Source: an uncultured Selenomonas sp. | Lineage (GTDB): Bacteria > Bacillota > Negativicutes > Selenomonadales > Selenomonadaceae | DNA: 48,607 nt | NCBI GenBank assembly: GCA_934202005.1 | Contig: CAKPXP010000016.1 | Location: forward strand, 1-48,607 | Direction of reading: 5' to 3' | Part shown: positions 17,356 through 25,764 of the stretch, piece after piece | How positions within the stretch are numbered: position 1 is the stretch's first letter | Layout of the letters: the number at the start of each line of letters is the position of its first letter | Notes under the pieces: generated by a model | Database searches by the model: none | What the model was told of the DNA's origin: nothing | The model's input: only the letters and a program-made list of their open reading frames with translations | Translations under genes and position numbers: made by a program

Positions 17356-18275
17356 TCTATACCGTAACATTCAACCCGTCCCTCGACTACATCGTCCGCC
17401 TCGACCAGTTCACGGCGGGCGAGATCAACCGCGTGAACTACGAGCAGGTGCTCGCGGGCGGCAAGGGCATCAATGTCTCCATCGTCCTGCACAACCTCGG
17501 CCACGAGAGCACGGCGCTCGGCTTCGTCGCAGGCTTCACGGGCGACGAGATCGAGCGCCAGCTCGACGCGTTCTCCGTGCGCCATGCGTTCGTGCGCCTC
17601 GATGCGGGCTTCTCGCGCATCAATGTGAAGGCGAAGGCGCAGAGCGAGACGGAGATCAACGGCCAGGGGCCGGACATCAGCGAGGCGAAGCAGCAGGAGC
17701 TTTTCGCGCAGCTCGACCGCCTCGGCGCGGGCGACACGCTCGTGCTCGCGGGCTCCATCCCGAAGACCTTGCCGGACGATATCTACGAGCGCATCATGGC
17801 GCGCCTCGCGGGCCGCGGCATCCGCATCGTCGTCGACGCGGAGAAAAAGCTGCTGCTCAACGTGCTCAAGTACCATCCGTTCCTCATCAAGCCGAACAAC
17901 CACGAGCTCGGCGACATGTTCGGCGTCACGCTCAAGACGGACGAGGAGATCCTCACCTACGCGAAGAAGCTCCAGGAAAAGGGCGCCGAGAACGTCCTCA
18001 TCTCGATGGCGGGCAACGGCGCGATCCTGCTCACGGCGGACGGCAAAAGCTACAAGAGCCCTGCGCCCAAGGGCAAGCTCGTGAACTCCGTCGGCGCGGG
18101 CGACAGCATGGTCGCCGGCTTCCTCACGGGCTGCATCGAGCACGCGGACGACCTCGCGGAGGCCTTCGCGCTCGGCGTCGCCACGGGCTCGGCCTCCGCG
18201 TTCAGCGAGAACCTCGCGACGCGCCTCGAGGTAGAGGCGCTGCGCGCGACCATCCAGGCGCGGCAGCTGGGCTGA
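17352..18275 (+). CDS. fruK: 1-phosphofructokinase
   Basis: This 307-residue PfkB-family kinase phosphorylates fructose 1-phosphate to fructose 1,6-bisphosphate. It opens MIYTVTFNPSLDYIVRLDQF, shows the first PfkB signature GGKGINVSIVLHNLGHEST near residue 38, and the anion-hole and catalytic base in NSVGAGDSMVAGFL near 247. It overlaps fruR by 4 bp with GGAGAAG upstream. The stop codon coincides with the left end of a MITE-like insertion. Confidence 0.95.
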   Translation: MIYTVTFNPSLDYIVRLDQFTAGEINRVNYEQVLAGGKGINVSIVLHNLGHESTALGFVAGFTGDEIERQLDAFSVRHAFVRLDAGFSRINVKAKAQSETEINGQGPDISEAKQQELFAQLDRLGAGDTLVLAGSIPKTLPDDIYERIMARLAGRGIRIVVDAEKKLLLNVLKYHPFLIKPNNHELGDMFGVTLKTDEEILTYAKKLQEKGAENVLISMAGNGAILLTADGKSYKSPAPKGKLVNSVGAGDSMVAGFLTGCIEHADDLAEAFALGVATGSASAFSENLATRLEVEALRATIQARQLG

Positions 18276-18563
18276 GGAACCACTGATTTATAGAGAAGCC
18301 GCGCATTCATTTAACCTTCCCCTCAGGGGGCGCGTTAGCGCGGGATGCCAGTGGCATCCCCGGGAGTGCCGAGCGTAGCGAGGCGGAAGAGGTGTTTTGC
18401 CTCGAATTTAGGTTTTTCTGCACATTCCCCAGCCGTGCAACACCTCTTCCACCGCTTCGCGGTCCCCCTTCTCCTAAGGAGAAGGTATGTTCTCATCCAC
18501 TCAACAGTAAGTGGTAAAATCCTTGCATTCATCAGCGTTTCCTTAAGGAAGCGCTAATGAATC
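18274..18563. mobile_element. MITE-like element A inside the fru operon
   Basis: The element starts at the fruK stop codon with GAGGAACCACTGATTT and ends near 18547 with CATCAGCGTTTCCTTAAG, followed at once by a further half end (AAGGAAGCGCTAATGAATCAG). The interior (CTTCCCCTCAGGGGGCGC..., GATGCCAGTGGCATCCC, CTTCTCCTAAGGAGAAGG) is the same as in element B at 33835-34108, with only scattered differences by eye. It has several internal hairpins and no coding potential. It fills most of the fruK-fruA gap. Confidence 0.85.
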
Positions 18564-18593
18564 AGTATCATTTCATAAAAAGGAGTGTCATAC

Positions 18594-20492
18594 ATGCGCA
18601 TCACTGATCTACTCAAGCAGGAGAGCATCCTGCTCGGCGCCCAGCCGAAGGACAAGGAGGCTGCCATCCATGAGCTCGCAGACCTCATGGAGAAAGGCGG
18701 CAACCTTTCGGACAAGGCCCAGTATGTAAAGGACGTCCTCGCCCGCGAGGCCTCCGGCACGACGGGCCTCGGCGACGGCATCGCGACGCCGCACGCCAAG
18801 AGCGCCGGCGTCCGCGCCGCAGGTCTTGCCGCGATGACCGTACCGGGCGGCATGGACTTCGCCTCGATGGACGGCAAGCCTGCGCGCCTCTTCTTCCTCA
18901 TCGCCGCACCGGACGCGGCGAATGACGAGCATCTCGCAATCCTCTCGAAGCTCGCGACGATGATCATGGATCCTGAGTTCAAGGAGGCCCTGATCGCCGC
19001 GAAGACGAAGGAGGCATTCCTCTCGCTCATCGATGCCAAGGAGGACGGCAGATTCGAGGCTCCCGCGCAGGAGGCGGCGCCCGCCGCGGCAGGCGCGAAG
19101 TCTGACCACATCCAGATCCTCGCCGTCACCGCCTGCCCGACGGGCATCGCGCACACGTTCATGGCGGCGGAGAGCATCGAGCAGCACGCGAAGAAGCGCG
19201 GCCTCACGGTCAAGGTCGAGACGAACGGCTCCGGCGGCGCGAAGAACCTCCTCACGGCAGAGGAAATCGCCGCGGCGGACGGCATCATCGTCGCCTGCGA
19301 CAAGAACGTCCCGATGAGCCGCTTCGACGGCAAGCGCGTCGTCATCACGAAGGTCGCCGACGGCATCAACAAGGCGGACGAGCTCATCGACCGCGCGCTC
19401 TCAGGTAGCGCCCCCGTCTACCATGCCTCTGGCGCCGATGAGGCCGAGGGCGCGGCAGACGCGTCCGGCGAGAGCCTCGCCCGCCAGATCTACAAGCACC
19501 TCATGAACGGCGTCAGCCACATGCTCCCGTTCGTCGTCGGCGGCGGCATCCTCATCGCGCTCGCGTTCCTGCTCGACGATTACAGCATCGACCCGAAGAA
19601 CTTCGGCTCGAACACGCCTGTCGCGAAATTCTTCAAGGACATCGGCGGCGCCTCGTTCGGCTTCATGCTGCCCGTGCTCGCCGGCTTCATCTCCATGTCG
19701 ATTGCTGACCGCCCGGGCCTCGCAGTCGGCTTCGTCGGCGGCGCGCTCGCGGGCACGACGGGCTCCGGCTTCCTAGGCGCCCTCATCGCTGGCTTCCTCG
19801 GCGGCTACATCGTCAATTTCCTCAAGAAATGCACGAAGGGCCTGCCCGCCTCGCTCGAGGGCATCAAGCCCATGCTCATCTACCCAGTGCTCGGCATCCT
19901 TCTCATGGGCTTCATCTCCCTCTTCATCATCGCGCCGCCTGTCTCCGCCATCAACGCCTGGATGGTCGACACGCTCAAGAACATGGATCCCTCCGCGCGC
20001 ATCCTCATGGGCATCGTCATCGGCGGCATGATGGCCGTCGACATGGGCGGCCCGGTCAACAAGGCCGCCTACGTCACGGGCACGGGCCTGCTCGCCTCTG
20101 GCGAGTTCCACGTCATGGCTGCCGTCATGGCAGGCGGCATGGTGCCGCCGCTCGCCATCGCGCTCTCGACGACCTTCTTCAAGAACCGCTACACCGAGCG
20201 CGACCGCAAGGCCGGCATCACGAACTACGTCATGGGCCTCGCGTTCATCACCGAGGGCGCCATCCCGTTCGCGGCCGCTGACCCCATCCGCGTCATCCCC
20301 TCGATGGTCGCAGGCTCCGCCGTCGCGGGCGCGCTCTCGATGGCCTTCGACTGCACGCTGCGCGCGCCGCACGGCGGCATCTTCGTCGTCCCGACCATCG
20401 GCAACCCGCTCCTCTACCTCCTCGCCATCCTCATCGGCGCCGTCGTCGGCTGCCTCATCCTCTCGGCGCTCAAGAAGCCGCTCAAAGACTGA
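18594..20492 (+). CDS. fruA: PTS fructose transporter, EIIA-EIIB-EIIC fusion
   Basis: This 632-residue protein imports fructose as fructose 1-phosphate. EIIA (about 1-150) has its phosphorylated His in IATPHAKSAGV; EIIB (about 168-265) has its Cys in LAVTACPTGIAHTFMAAE; EIIC (about 295-625) starts with NGVSHMLPFVVGGGILIAL and includes GGPVNKAAYVTGTG and ITEGAIPFAAADP. The start (MRITDLLKQ) follows AAAAAGGAG by eight bases. The product feeds FruK. HPr and enzyme I are not in the window. Confidence 0.96.
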   Translation: MRITDLLKQESILLGAQPKDKEAAIHELADLMEKGGNLSDKAQYVKDVLAREASGTTGLGDGIATPHAKSAGVRAAGLAAMTVPGGMDFASMDGKPARLFFLIAAPDAANDEHLAILSKLATMIMDPEFKEALIAAKTKEAFLSLIDAKEDGRFEAPAQEAAPAAAGAKSDHIQILAVTACPTGIAHTFMAAESIEQHAKKRGLTVKVETNGSGGAKNLLTAEEIAAADGIIVACDKNVPMSRFDGKRVVITKVADGINKADELIDRALSGSAPVYHASGADEAEGAADASGESLARQIYKHLMNGVSHMLPFVVGGGILIALAFLLDDYSIDPKNFGSNTPVAKFFKDIGGASFGFMLPVLAGFISMSIADRPGLAVGFVGGALAGTTGSGFLGALIAGFLGGYIVNFLKKCTKGLPASLEGIKPMLIYPVLGILLMGFISLFIIAPPVSAINAWMVDTLKNMDPSARILMGIVIGGMMAVDMGGPVNKAAYVTGTGLLASGEFHVMAAVMAGGMVPPLAIALSTTFFKNRYTERDRKAGITNYVMGLAFITEGAIPFAAADPIRVIPSMVAGSAVAGALSMAFDCTLRAPHGGIFVVPTIGNPLLYLLAILIGAVVGCLILSALKKPLKD

Positions 20493-20526
20493 GTAAGCAG
20501 AAAAACACTGAAAATACGAACATACA

Positions 20527-20560
20527 CGAACGCCCCGCCTTTTCCAAGGCGGGGCGTTCG
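20527..20560. terminator. Hairpin after fruA
   Basis: A perfect 15-bp stem (CGAACGCCCCGCCTT and its complement) with a TTCC loop lies between convergent fruA and the Rpn remnant. A clean T-run is missing on either side, so it may be a weak or bidirectional terminator. Confidence 0.6.
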
Positions 20561-20591
20561 CGCGACCAGCAGCAGGCAGGAGCAGCCGTTC

Positions 20592-21002
20592 TCACTCAAT
20601 GCCAAAATCTTCGAGGAGTTTCTGCCGATATGCCGCATCCGACGAAGCACGTGCGAGATCGTCATAACGCTTCTCTTTCAGCAGGGCCGCGAGGGCATCC
20701 ATCCCCTTCTTCTGCCCTTTCGCGCGACCTTCTTCTCTTCCGAGGCGGCGGTTGCCGAGGACGTCGTTGTTATAGTCAAGGATGGCGGACTCCCTCGCAA
20801 GGTATTCCTGATAGGACTTGTCATTCATCACATAGCACTCCGAGGCTGTCATCGCCTCCTTGATGGCCGGTGAGCTCATCGCGAGTTCCTCCTTTCCCGC
20901 CTTGTCGAGCTGGTTCGCGAAATACGCCAGCCAGCGCTCGACGCGCGACATCTTTTTGATCTCCTTCGATTGATACTTCGGGATCTTTCTGCCCCCTTTC
21001 AT
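20592..21002 (-). pseudogene. C-terminal remnant of an Rpn/PD-(D/E)XK nuclease
   Basis: The 136 residues match only the tail of the recombination-promoting nuclease family: IPKYQSKEIKKMSRVERWLA, LAMSSPAIKEAMTASE, a YLARESAILDYNND helix and a charged GREEGRAKGQKKG linker typical of its C-terminus. Complete proteins are about 280-320 residues; the nuclease core is missing upstream, where the cytidine-deaminase-like gene ends 16 bp away. It is probably a leftover of a multicopy mobile gene. Confidence 0.7.
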
Positions 21003-21018
21003 TCATGCACGCCATCCT

Positions 21019-21441
21019 TCACTTCCCGAACGTGAACCTCTTATTCGCTTTCATCCTCACATAGTACGGCAGCAGCGTCTCGAGCGGCTTGACGTCCGTG
21101 AGCCCGTTCATGTTCGCCATGACGACCTCCGGTACATCGAACTCGGCGAGCAGCTGGAGCGAGAGGCCGCTCGGCACATACGGCTCCTCCGTGTCCGCGA
21201 TGATGGCGATGCCGTCGAACTCGCGCTTGCCGTCCGCGAGCGCGATATGCATCGCCACCTGCTCCGCCGTCACGCAGAGCTGCGGCATGCGGTTCTCGAG
21301 ATTGCAGCCGCTGTAGAGCGTCCCGTCCGACGCCAGCACACAGGCGCCGACCGCGAGCGACGACTCATGCCGCACATACGCATTGCGCGTGATATCCATC
21401 GCCTGCCGCACCATCGTGTCAATAATCACTTCATTCAACAT
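21019..21441 (-). CDS. Cytidine deaminase-like protein without zinc ligands
   Basis: The 140-residue protein keeps the cytidine deaminase fold: AYVRHESSLAVGACVLASDG, the substrate-loop CNLENRMPQ, and a helix around the usual HAE/CAE motif. At that motif it reads LCVTAEQVAMHIALADG (Thr replaces the zinc Cys), and the second motif PCxxCRQVLxEF reads PSGLSLQLLAEF (both Cys replaced by Ser). Zinc catalysis is therefore unlikely, although the Glu remains. The start MLNEVII lies six bases after GGAGGT. It follows mgtC in the same direction and may serve a binding or regulatory role. Confidence 0.8.
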   Translation of the reverse strand: MLNEVIIDTMVRQAMDITRNAYVRHESSLAVGACVLASDGTLYSGCNLENRMPQLCVTAEQVAMHIALADGKREFDGIAIIADTEEPYVPSGLSLQLLAEFDVPEVVMANMNGLTDVKPLETLLPYYVRMKANKRFTFGK

Positions 21442-21491
21442 ACCCATACCTCCATGAACCCTAGACAGCACGCTGCACTCCCAGCGGCTCC

Positions 21492-22169
21492 TCAACCAAT
21501 CTCCACGCCGCGCACGCCGCGCAGCTGCTGCACAGCCTCCGCGATGACAGCACTCCTCACCGCCTGGCGGTTATAGACATCAAGCTCGATCGACAGCATC
21601 CGCACCCCATCCTGCGGCGGCGCCTCATGCACCTTGAGATCGCGCACCGAGAGATCGAGATCCTCGAGGCAGGCGCTGATATGGCTGAGCTGCCCCGGCA
21701 CGTCGCACGCATGGATCACGAGATAGAGATGGCGCTCCTGCGCCACCCACGCATCGAGGCGCGAGAGCACGCCGAGCGTCGCGAACACGAGCCCCGTCGT
21801 GAGCAAGGCCCCCACATACAGGCCCGCACCAACCGCGAGCCCCACGCCCGCGACGACCCAGAGACACGCCGCCGTCGTGAGCCCCGTGACTGTCAGCCCC
21901 TCCTTCATGATCGCCCCGGCGCCGAGAAAGCCGATGCCTGAGACCACCTGCGCCGCGAGGCGCGCCGGATCCGCGTTCGTATGCCCCTCGACGCGCAGGT
22001 AGATCTCCTGCGAGAGCACCATCACGAGGCAGGAGCCGAGACACACGAGCATATTCGTGCGCAGCCCCGCCGACTTATGGCGCGACTGGCGCTCATAGCC
22101 GATGATGCCGCCGAGCACGCAGGCAAGCACCAGGCGCAGCAAGAGCTCGCCCTCGCTGATCTCCGTCAT
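21492..22169 (-). CDS. MgtC/SapB-family membrane protein
   Basis: The 225-residue protein has four or five membrane segments with the family blocks GGIIGYERQSRHKSAGLRTN and MLVCLGSCLVMVLSQ, then GIGFLGAGAIMKEGLTVTGL and TTAACLWVVAGVGLAVGAGL. After about residue 145 comes a soluble domain (LYLVIHACDVPGQLSHISAC) of ACT-like shape. Relatives act in magnesium-limited or acid growth, partly by acting on the F-type ATPase; direct Mg transport is disputed. GGAGG precedes MTEISEG. A TATAAT lies at 22201-22206 on the minus strand. Confidence 0.9.
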   Translation of the reverse strand: MTEISEGELLLRLVLACVLGGIIGYERQSRHKSAGLRTNMLVCLGSCLVMVLSQEIYLRVEGHTNADPARLAAQVVSGIGFLGAGAIMKEGLTVTGLTTAACLWVVAGVGLAVGAGLYVGALLTTGLVFATLGVLSRLDAWVAQERHLYLVIHACDVPGQLSHISACLEDLDLSVRDLKVHEAPPQDGVRMLSIELDVYNRQAVRSAVIAEAVQQLRGVRGVEIG

Positions 22170-22253
22170 CCATCCGCCTCCTCCCATATCTCATGTCCCT
22201 ATTATACTACAACTAACGTCAGCAGACACCTCTCTGCACAAGAGAAAATTTGC

Positions 22254-22494
22254 TTATCCACATACTCATCCACAGATGTGGATAACTTTCCCCGCGATCT
22301 CCCCGCAATCCGCCCTCTCCCCAATCGTGCCGCGCCCTCCGCCATTGTGTACAATGTGCATAGAAAAATACGGCCCAACCTGTGGATATTGTGGATAAAA
22401 CAGGGGATAACTCCATATTTAGATGGTAAAAACAGCCGTAAAACTACATTTAGCGTTTTTTCTCCACAAATCATCCCCACGAACTTGTGGAAAA
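22254..22494. promoter_or_regulatory. Cluster of DnaA boxes
   Basis: Perfect TTATCCACA boxes lie at 22254-22262 (+), 22277-22285 (-) and 22390-22398 (-). One-mismatch boxes lie at 22266-22274 (+), 22381-22389 (-) and 22486-22494 (-). The stretch between mgtC and the LytR gene is noncoding and becomes AT-rich towards 22400-22570. It could be an origin, a DnaA-titrating locus or a DnaA-regulated promoter. Confidence 0.7.
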
Positions 22495-22542
22495 GCCCTC
22501 ACCCATTTTTCAGCTTTTTACGCTATGATAGAAAGGCTGATA

Positions 22543-22571
22543 TTGCACAAAATTTGAAACCTCATTATAAT
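22543..22571 (+). promoter_or_regulatory. Promoter of the LytR-CpsA-Psr gene
   Basis: TTGCAC, 17 bases, TATAAT. Transcription should start near 22578, almost on the first possible ATG (22577), so either the message is leaderless or translation starts later. Confidence 0.75.
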
Positions 22572-22593
22572 GTAAAATGGCATTTTATCGAAA

Positions 22594-22618
22594 GGACGCT
22601 GAGCGCATCAGTGATTCC
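22594..22618. repeat. Core palindrome copy in the LytR leader
   Basis: A 25-base sequence starting GGACGCTGAGCGC and ending ATCAGTGATTCC matches the GGAAGCGCTGA...TCAGTGATTCC core seen at 27677 and 45549. Its presence here argues that this stretch is leader, not coding. Confidence 0.5.
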
Positions 22619-22645
22619 TCAAATCGCGAAAAAGAAGGTATTGTC

Positions 22646-23920
22646 TTGCCAAACTCCACCATACCGCCGCGGCGCACGCGGAAGAAAAAGAGATCACGGT
22701 TCTGGACCTGGCTGCTCGTCCTCCTCTGCTTCGTCGGCGCCGCCGTCGCCGGCGCCATCTTCGCCTCCTCGTCGCTGCTCGACAAGACGGCGGGCGACGC
22801 CGTCGAGGAGGGACTGCTCACGGCGAAGGACAAATCGACCATCATGATCATGGGCGTCGACGCCCGCGAGGACGACGTCGGCCGCAGCGACACCCTCATG
22901 ATCGCCGCCGTCGACCCGAAGAAGAACCAGGCCTCCCTGCTCTCCGTGCCGCGTGACACGCGCGTCAAGATCGCCGGCCACGGCTGGGACAAGATCAACG
23001 CGGCCTACGCCTACGGCAGCGCCAAGAGCGGCATCCTCGGCGGCGAGAAGCTCGCCCAGCGCACCGTCGAGGATTTCCTCGGCGTCAACATCGACCACTA
23101 CGTCGTCATCGACACGCACGCGTTCCAGAAAATCATCGACGCCATCGGCGGCATCGACATCGACGTCGAAAAACGCATGTACTACGAGGATCCCTGGGAC
23201 GACGACGGCGGCCTCGTCATCAACCTCAGGCCCGGCATGCAGCACATGGACGGCAAGACCGCCGTCACCTACGTGCGCTACCGCGACGAGGAGGGCGACA
23301 TCGGCCGCATCAAGCGCCAGCAGAAATTCATGAAGGCCTGCATGGAGAAAATCACCTCCCCCGCCATCATCCCGAAACTGCCGGCCGTCATCAAGGAGGT
23401 CATGGGCTCGGTCAAGACCGACCTCTCGTTCCGCCAGCTGCTCGAGTTCGCGGGCACGCTCAAGGAGGCGCAGAAGAACGGCCTCAAGACCGAGATGGTT
23501 CCCGGCCGCCCGCTCTACATCTCCGGCGTCAGCTACTGGATCCCCGACGTGGAGAAGCTCCGCACGACGCTCGCAGAGACGCTCGGCATCCAGCTCTCCG
23601 CCTCCGCGCGCCACAGGCTCGAACAGGCCGCGCGCGAATACGAGAACTCCATCCCCGCGAACGCCACCGCTGTCCCTGCCTCCGATCACAGCATCGGCAA
23701 CGTCAAGAGCAGCGCGCAAAGGAGCGGCAAGAGCGAGCTCAAGCGCTCACAGGAAACGACGAAGAGCAGTTCCTCCTCACGCGACCGCACGACGACGGGC
23801 AGCAGCAGCGCCGCCACCGACGCACGCAGCGAAGACACACAGACGAGCCAGCAGCGAAGCGACACAGCTACCGCAAGCGACAGTGCCCCGACACCAGGCG
23901 CCGGCGGCAAGACGCGATAA
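22646..23920 (+). CDS. LytR-CpsA-Psr family cell-wall ligase
   Basis: A short basic cytoplasmic start (RRTRKKKRSR), one membrane segment (FWTWLLVLLCFVGAAVAGAI) and the extracytoplasmic LCP domain: MIMGVDAREDDVGRSDTLMI, SVPRDTRVKI, YVVIDTHAFQKIIDAIGGID, and VTYVRYRDEEGDIGRIKRQQ. The conserved Arg and Asp residues for the prenyl-phosphate substrate are present. The last 80 residues are Ser/Thr/Arg-rich and unstructured. LCP proteins attach glycopolymers to peptidoglycan. TTG at 22646 is chosen because GAAGG lies seven bases before it and a repeat fills the upstream stretch; ATG 22577 is the alternative. Confidence 0.88.
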   Translation: MPNSTIPPRRTRKKKRSRFWTWLLVLLCFVGAAVAGAIFASSSLLDKTAGDAVEEGLLTAKDKSTIMIMGVDAREDDVGRSDTLMIAAVDPKKNQASLLSVPRDTRVKIAGHGWDKINAAYAYGSAKSGILGGEKLAQRTVEDFLGVNIDHYVVIDTHAFQKIIDAIGGIDIDVEKRMYYEDPWDDDGGLVINLRPGMQHMDGKTAVTYVRYRDEEGDIGRIKRQQKFMKACMEKITSPAIIPKLPAVIKEVMGSVKTDLSFRQLLEFAGTLKEAQKNGLKTEMVPGRPLYISGVSYWIPDVEKLRTTLAETLGIQLSASARHRLEQAAREYENSIPANATAVPASDHSIGNVKSSAQRSGKSELKRSQETTKSSSSSRDRTTTGSSSAATDARSEDTQTSQQRSDTATASDSAPTPGAGGKTR

Positions 23921-23957
23921 GCTGCAGCCGCAGCACCAGCCGCCACTCCGAGACTGC

Positions 23958-24002
23958 AAAGGGGCCGGCGCCACGCACGATATGCGTGGCGCCGGCCCCT
24001 TT
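23958..24002 (+). terminator. Terminator after the LCP gene
   Basis: A perfect 20-bp stem starts AAAGGGGCCGGCGCCACGCA, has a CGATA loop and ends CCCCTTT. It is palindromic at the ends, so it may also work leftwards. Confidence 0.85.
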
Positions 24003-24003
24003 C

Positions 24004-24115
24004 TGCTATGTAAATCCCCAAGAACGCAAGCCGCAGGCGCAGCGTGATTGGCTGGATTTACTGCAAGGGCGGGCGCACAATGTCCACAAAGTGGACGTTT
24101 GTGCGATGAGTTTGC
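24004..24115. repeat. GTCCAC-palindrome repeat, long form
   Basis: The copy has the block AAGAACGCAAGCCGCAGGCG, the CAGCGTGATTGGCTGGATTT link and the palindrome at 24074-24105 (CGCACAATGTCCAC-AAA-GTGGACGTTTGTGCG). The same parts in reverse order are at 30605-30716. Confidence 0.75.
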
Positions 24116-24184
24116 CATCACCGCAGCACAGCCATCAGCGCCTGCCGGATGACCTCCGGCCGCGCCGAGGAGCATCCGGCCTGC

Positions 24185-25603
24185 CTAGCGCGAGGCCGGA
24201 TGCTGCTGATGATACGCCTCCTTGGCGGCATACATGGCCTGATCGGCCTCGTTGAGCAGCTCGCTCAGCGTGGTCGCGGCGGCAGCGGCACGCGTGGCGC
24301 AGCCATAGGAGAACGTCAGCGGCCGCCCCAGAGAGCGCACGGACTGCTGCCGCAGACGCGCCCGCATCGCGGTGCAGATGCGGTGCAGCTCCTCCGGGGG
24401 CGTATCGGTCGCGATGACGATGAACTCATCGCCGCCGAGGCGCCCGACAAAGCCGATGTCCTCGAAGGCCTCGCGCAGCTGACGGCTGAAGAGACGCAGC
24501 ACGAGGTCTCCCATCTCGTGCCCCTGCGTATCGTTGATTGTCTTGAAATCATTCAGGTCGAAGTAAAGGATGCTCGTCGCATAGCTGCGGTCGTGCTCGA
24601 GACGGCGCAGCATGTGCTCGCAGGCGATGCGGCTGCCGCAGCCGGTGAGCGCATCCGTCAGGATAATCTCATCGCGCCGCCGCCAGCTGATGAGGACGTG
24701 GAGGAGCGCAAAGAACAGCATGCTGGCGAGTGCCGCGAGCAACAGGAACAGCGTGCCCATTTTCTCCACATACACATCGACATTCTTGGCGGGAGCGCAC
24801 TCCAGGACGAGCCAGGGCGCATTGTCCATCGGCAGGACCGTGATGTAGTTCTTCTCGCCGTGCAGCACGCTCTCGCCGGACTGCTCCTCATCGCTGTCAG
24901 CCGCGGCGGCGATCAGGGACGCATCGGTATCAGGATGGGAGCCGAGCGGCTCGTAGGACTAGGGCACATTGTCCGCGACCGAGATATAGCGGCCCTTCTG
25001 ATCGAGGATGTAGCAGCTGCCATCGAACAGGGAATGGCCCTCGTTCACGATCCTTTCGATCGTCTTGAGCGAGACGGCGCCGCAGAGCGTCCCGACCCGC
25101 TGGCCGTCAGGGCGGTAGACCGCCACGCAGACCGTCGTGATCGGCCCCTCGTCCGTGCCATAGGAATCTGTGACCAGCGTCTCATGGCTCGCGCAGTCAG
25201 CGGCGAAGGGATCCTGTGACTGGTCGCGCAGGACGCCGTCGCCCTCCAGCGGGTAATATCCCTGGCCAGCGGCATCGAGCAGGAAGATATGATGAAAGCC
25301 AGAGACCGCGAGCCAGTCCCGCAAAAAGGCTTTCTGACGCGCCCGATCCATCTCATAGATCTCCGGCATACGCGCCAGCATCCTGAGCGTGCGTTTCTTC
25401 TCCGTGAGGAAATCGTCGATCTGACGCTGGTGCATGACCGCATTGTCATGCAGCTCATCGTGCACCAGCGCCCGGGTATGCGCCCTGTAGGTGTTGTGCG
25501 TGATCAGCAGCAGCACCAGCACCAGGAGGATGGCCAGCGGCACAACGCACAGCAGCAAGCGGTCGACAAGCGGTACTTTCGGTGAGAGATGGAAATGTTT
25601 CAC
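24185..25603 (-). pseudogene. Membrane diguanylate cyclase interrupted by one amber codon
   Basis: The reading frame starts at GTG 25603 (AGGGGAG upstream) with a membrane anchor (LLLCVVPLAILLVLVLLLIT), a periplasmic double-CACHE-like sensor, and stops at a TAG codon (24959-24961) right after ISVADNVP. The same frame then continues without a shift to the second membrane segment (TLFLLLAALASMLFFALLHV) and an intact GGDEF domain (FDLNDFKTINDTQGHEMGD; VGRLGGDEFIVI) up to 24185. The inhibitory RxxD site before GGDEF is absent. Either the gene is dead, or the C-terminal part is made from an internal start, or the codon is read through. Confidence 0.85.
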
Positions 25604-25689
25604 GATGATTGCTCCCCTCTGCGAGATGATCCGTCAGCTGATGACTCCTCCTGATTGTATCACACTTCTCCTCTCGCTGCACAGAAAGC

Positions 25690-25739
25690 AAGCTCAACGC
25701 ACAAGATCCAGGAAGTGGACGTTTGTGCGTTGAGCTTGT
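25690..25739. repeat. GTCCAC repeat forming a terminator-like hairpin
   Basis: The outer arms CAAGCTCAACGCACAA and their complement pair perfectly over 16 bp around a loop with GATCCAGGAAGTGGACG. It lies 25 bp beyond the malic enzyme stop and probably serves as its terminator. Confidence 0.75.
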
Positions 25740-25764
25740 TGTCTTTCTTATACAAGTCAACGAA

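Noticed and set aside
22254..22494. Definite chromosomal origin
   Set aside because: Box count is suggestive, but dnaA/dnaN are absent and the strand bias of gyrA, purA and purB is against replication starting here; kept only as a candidate.
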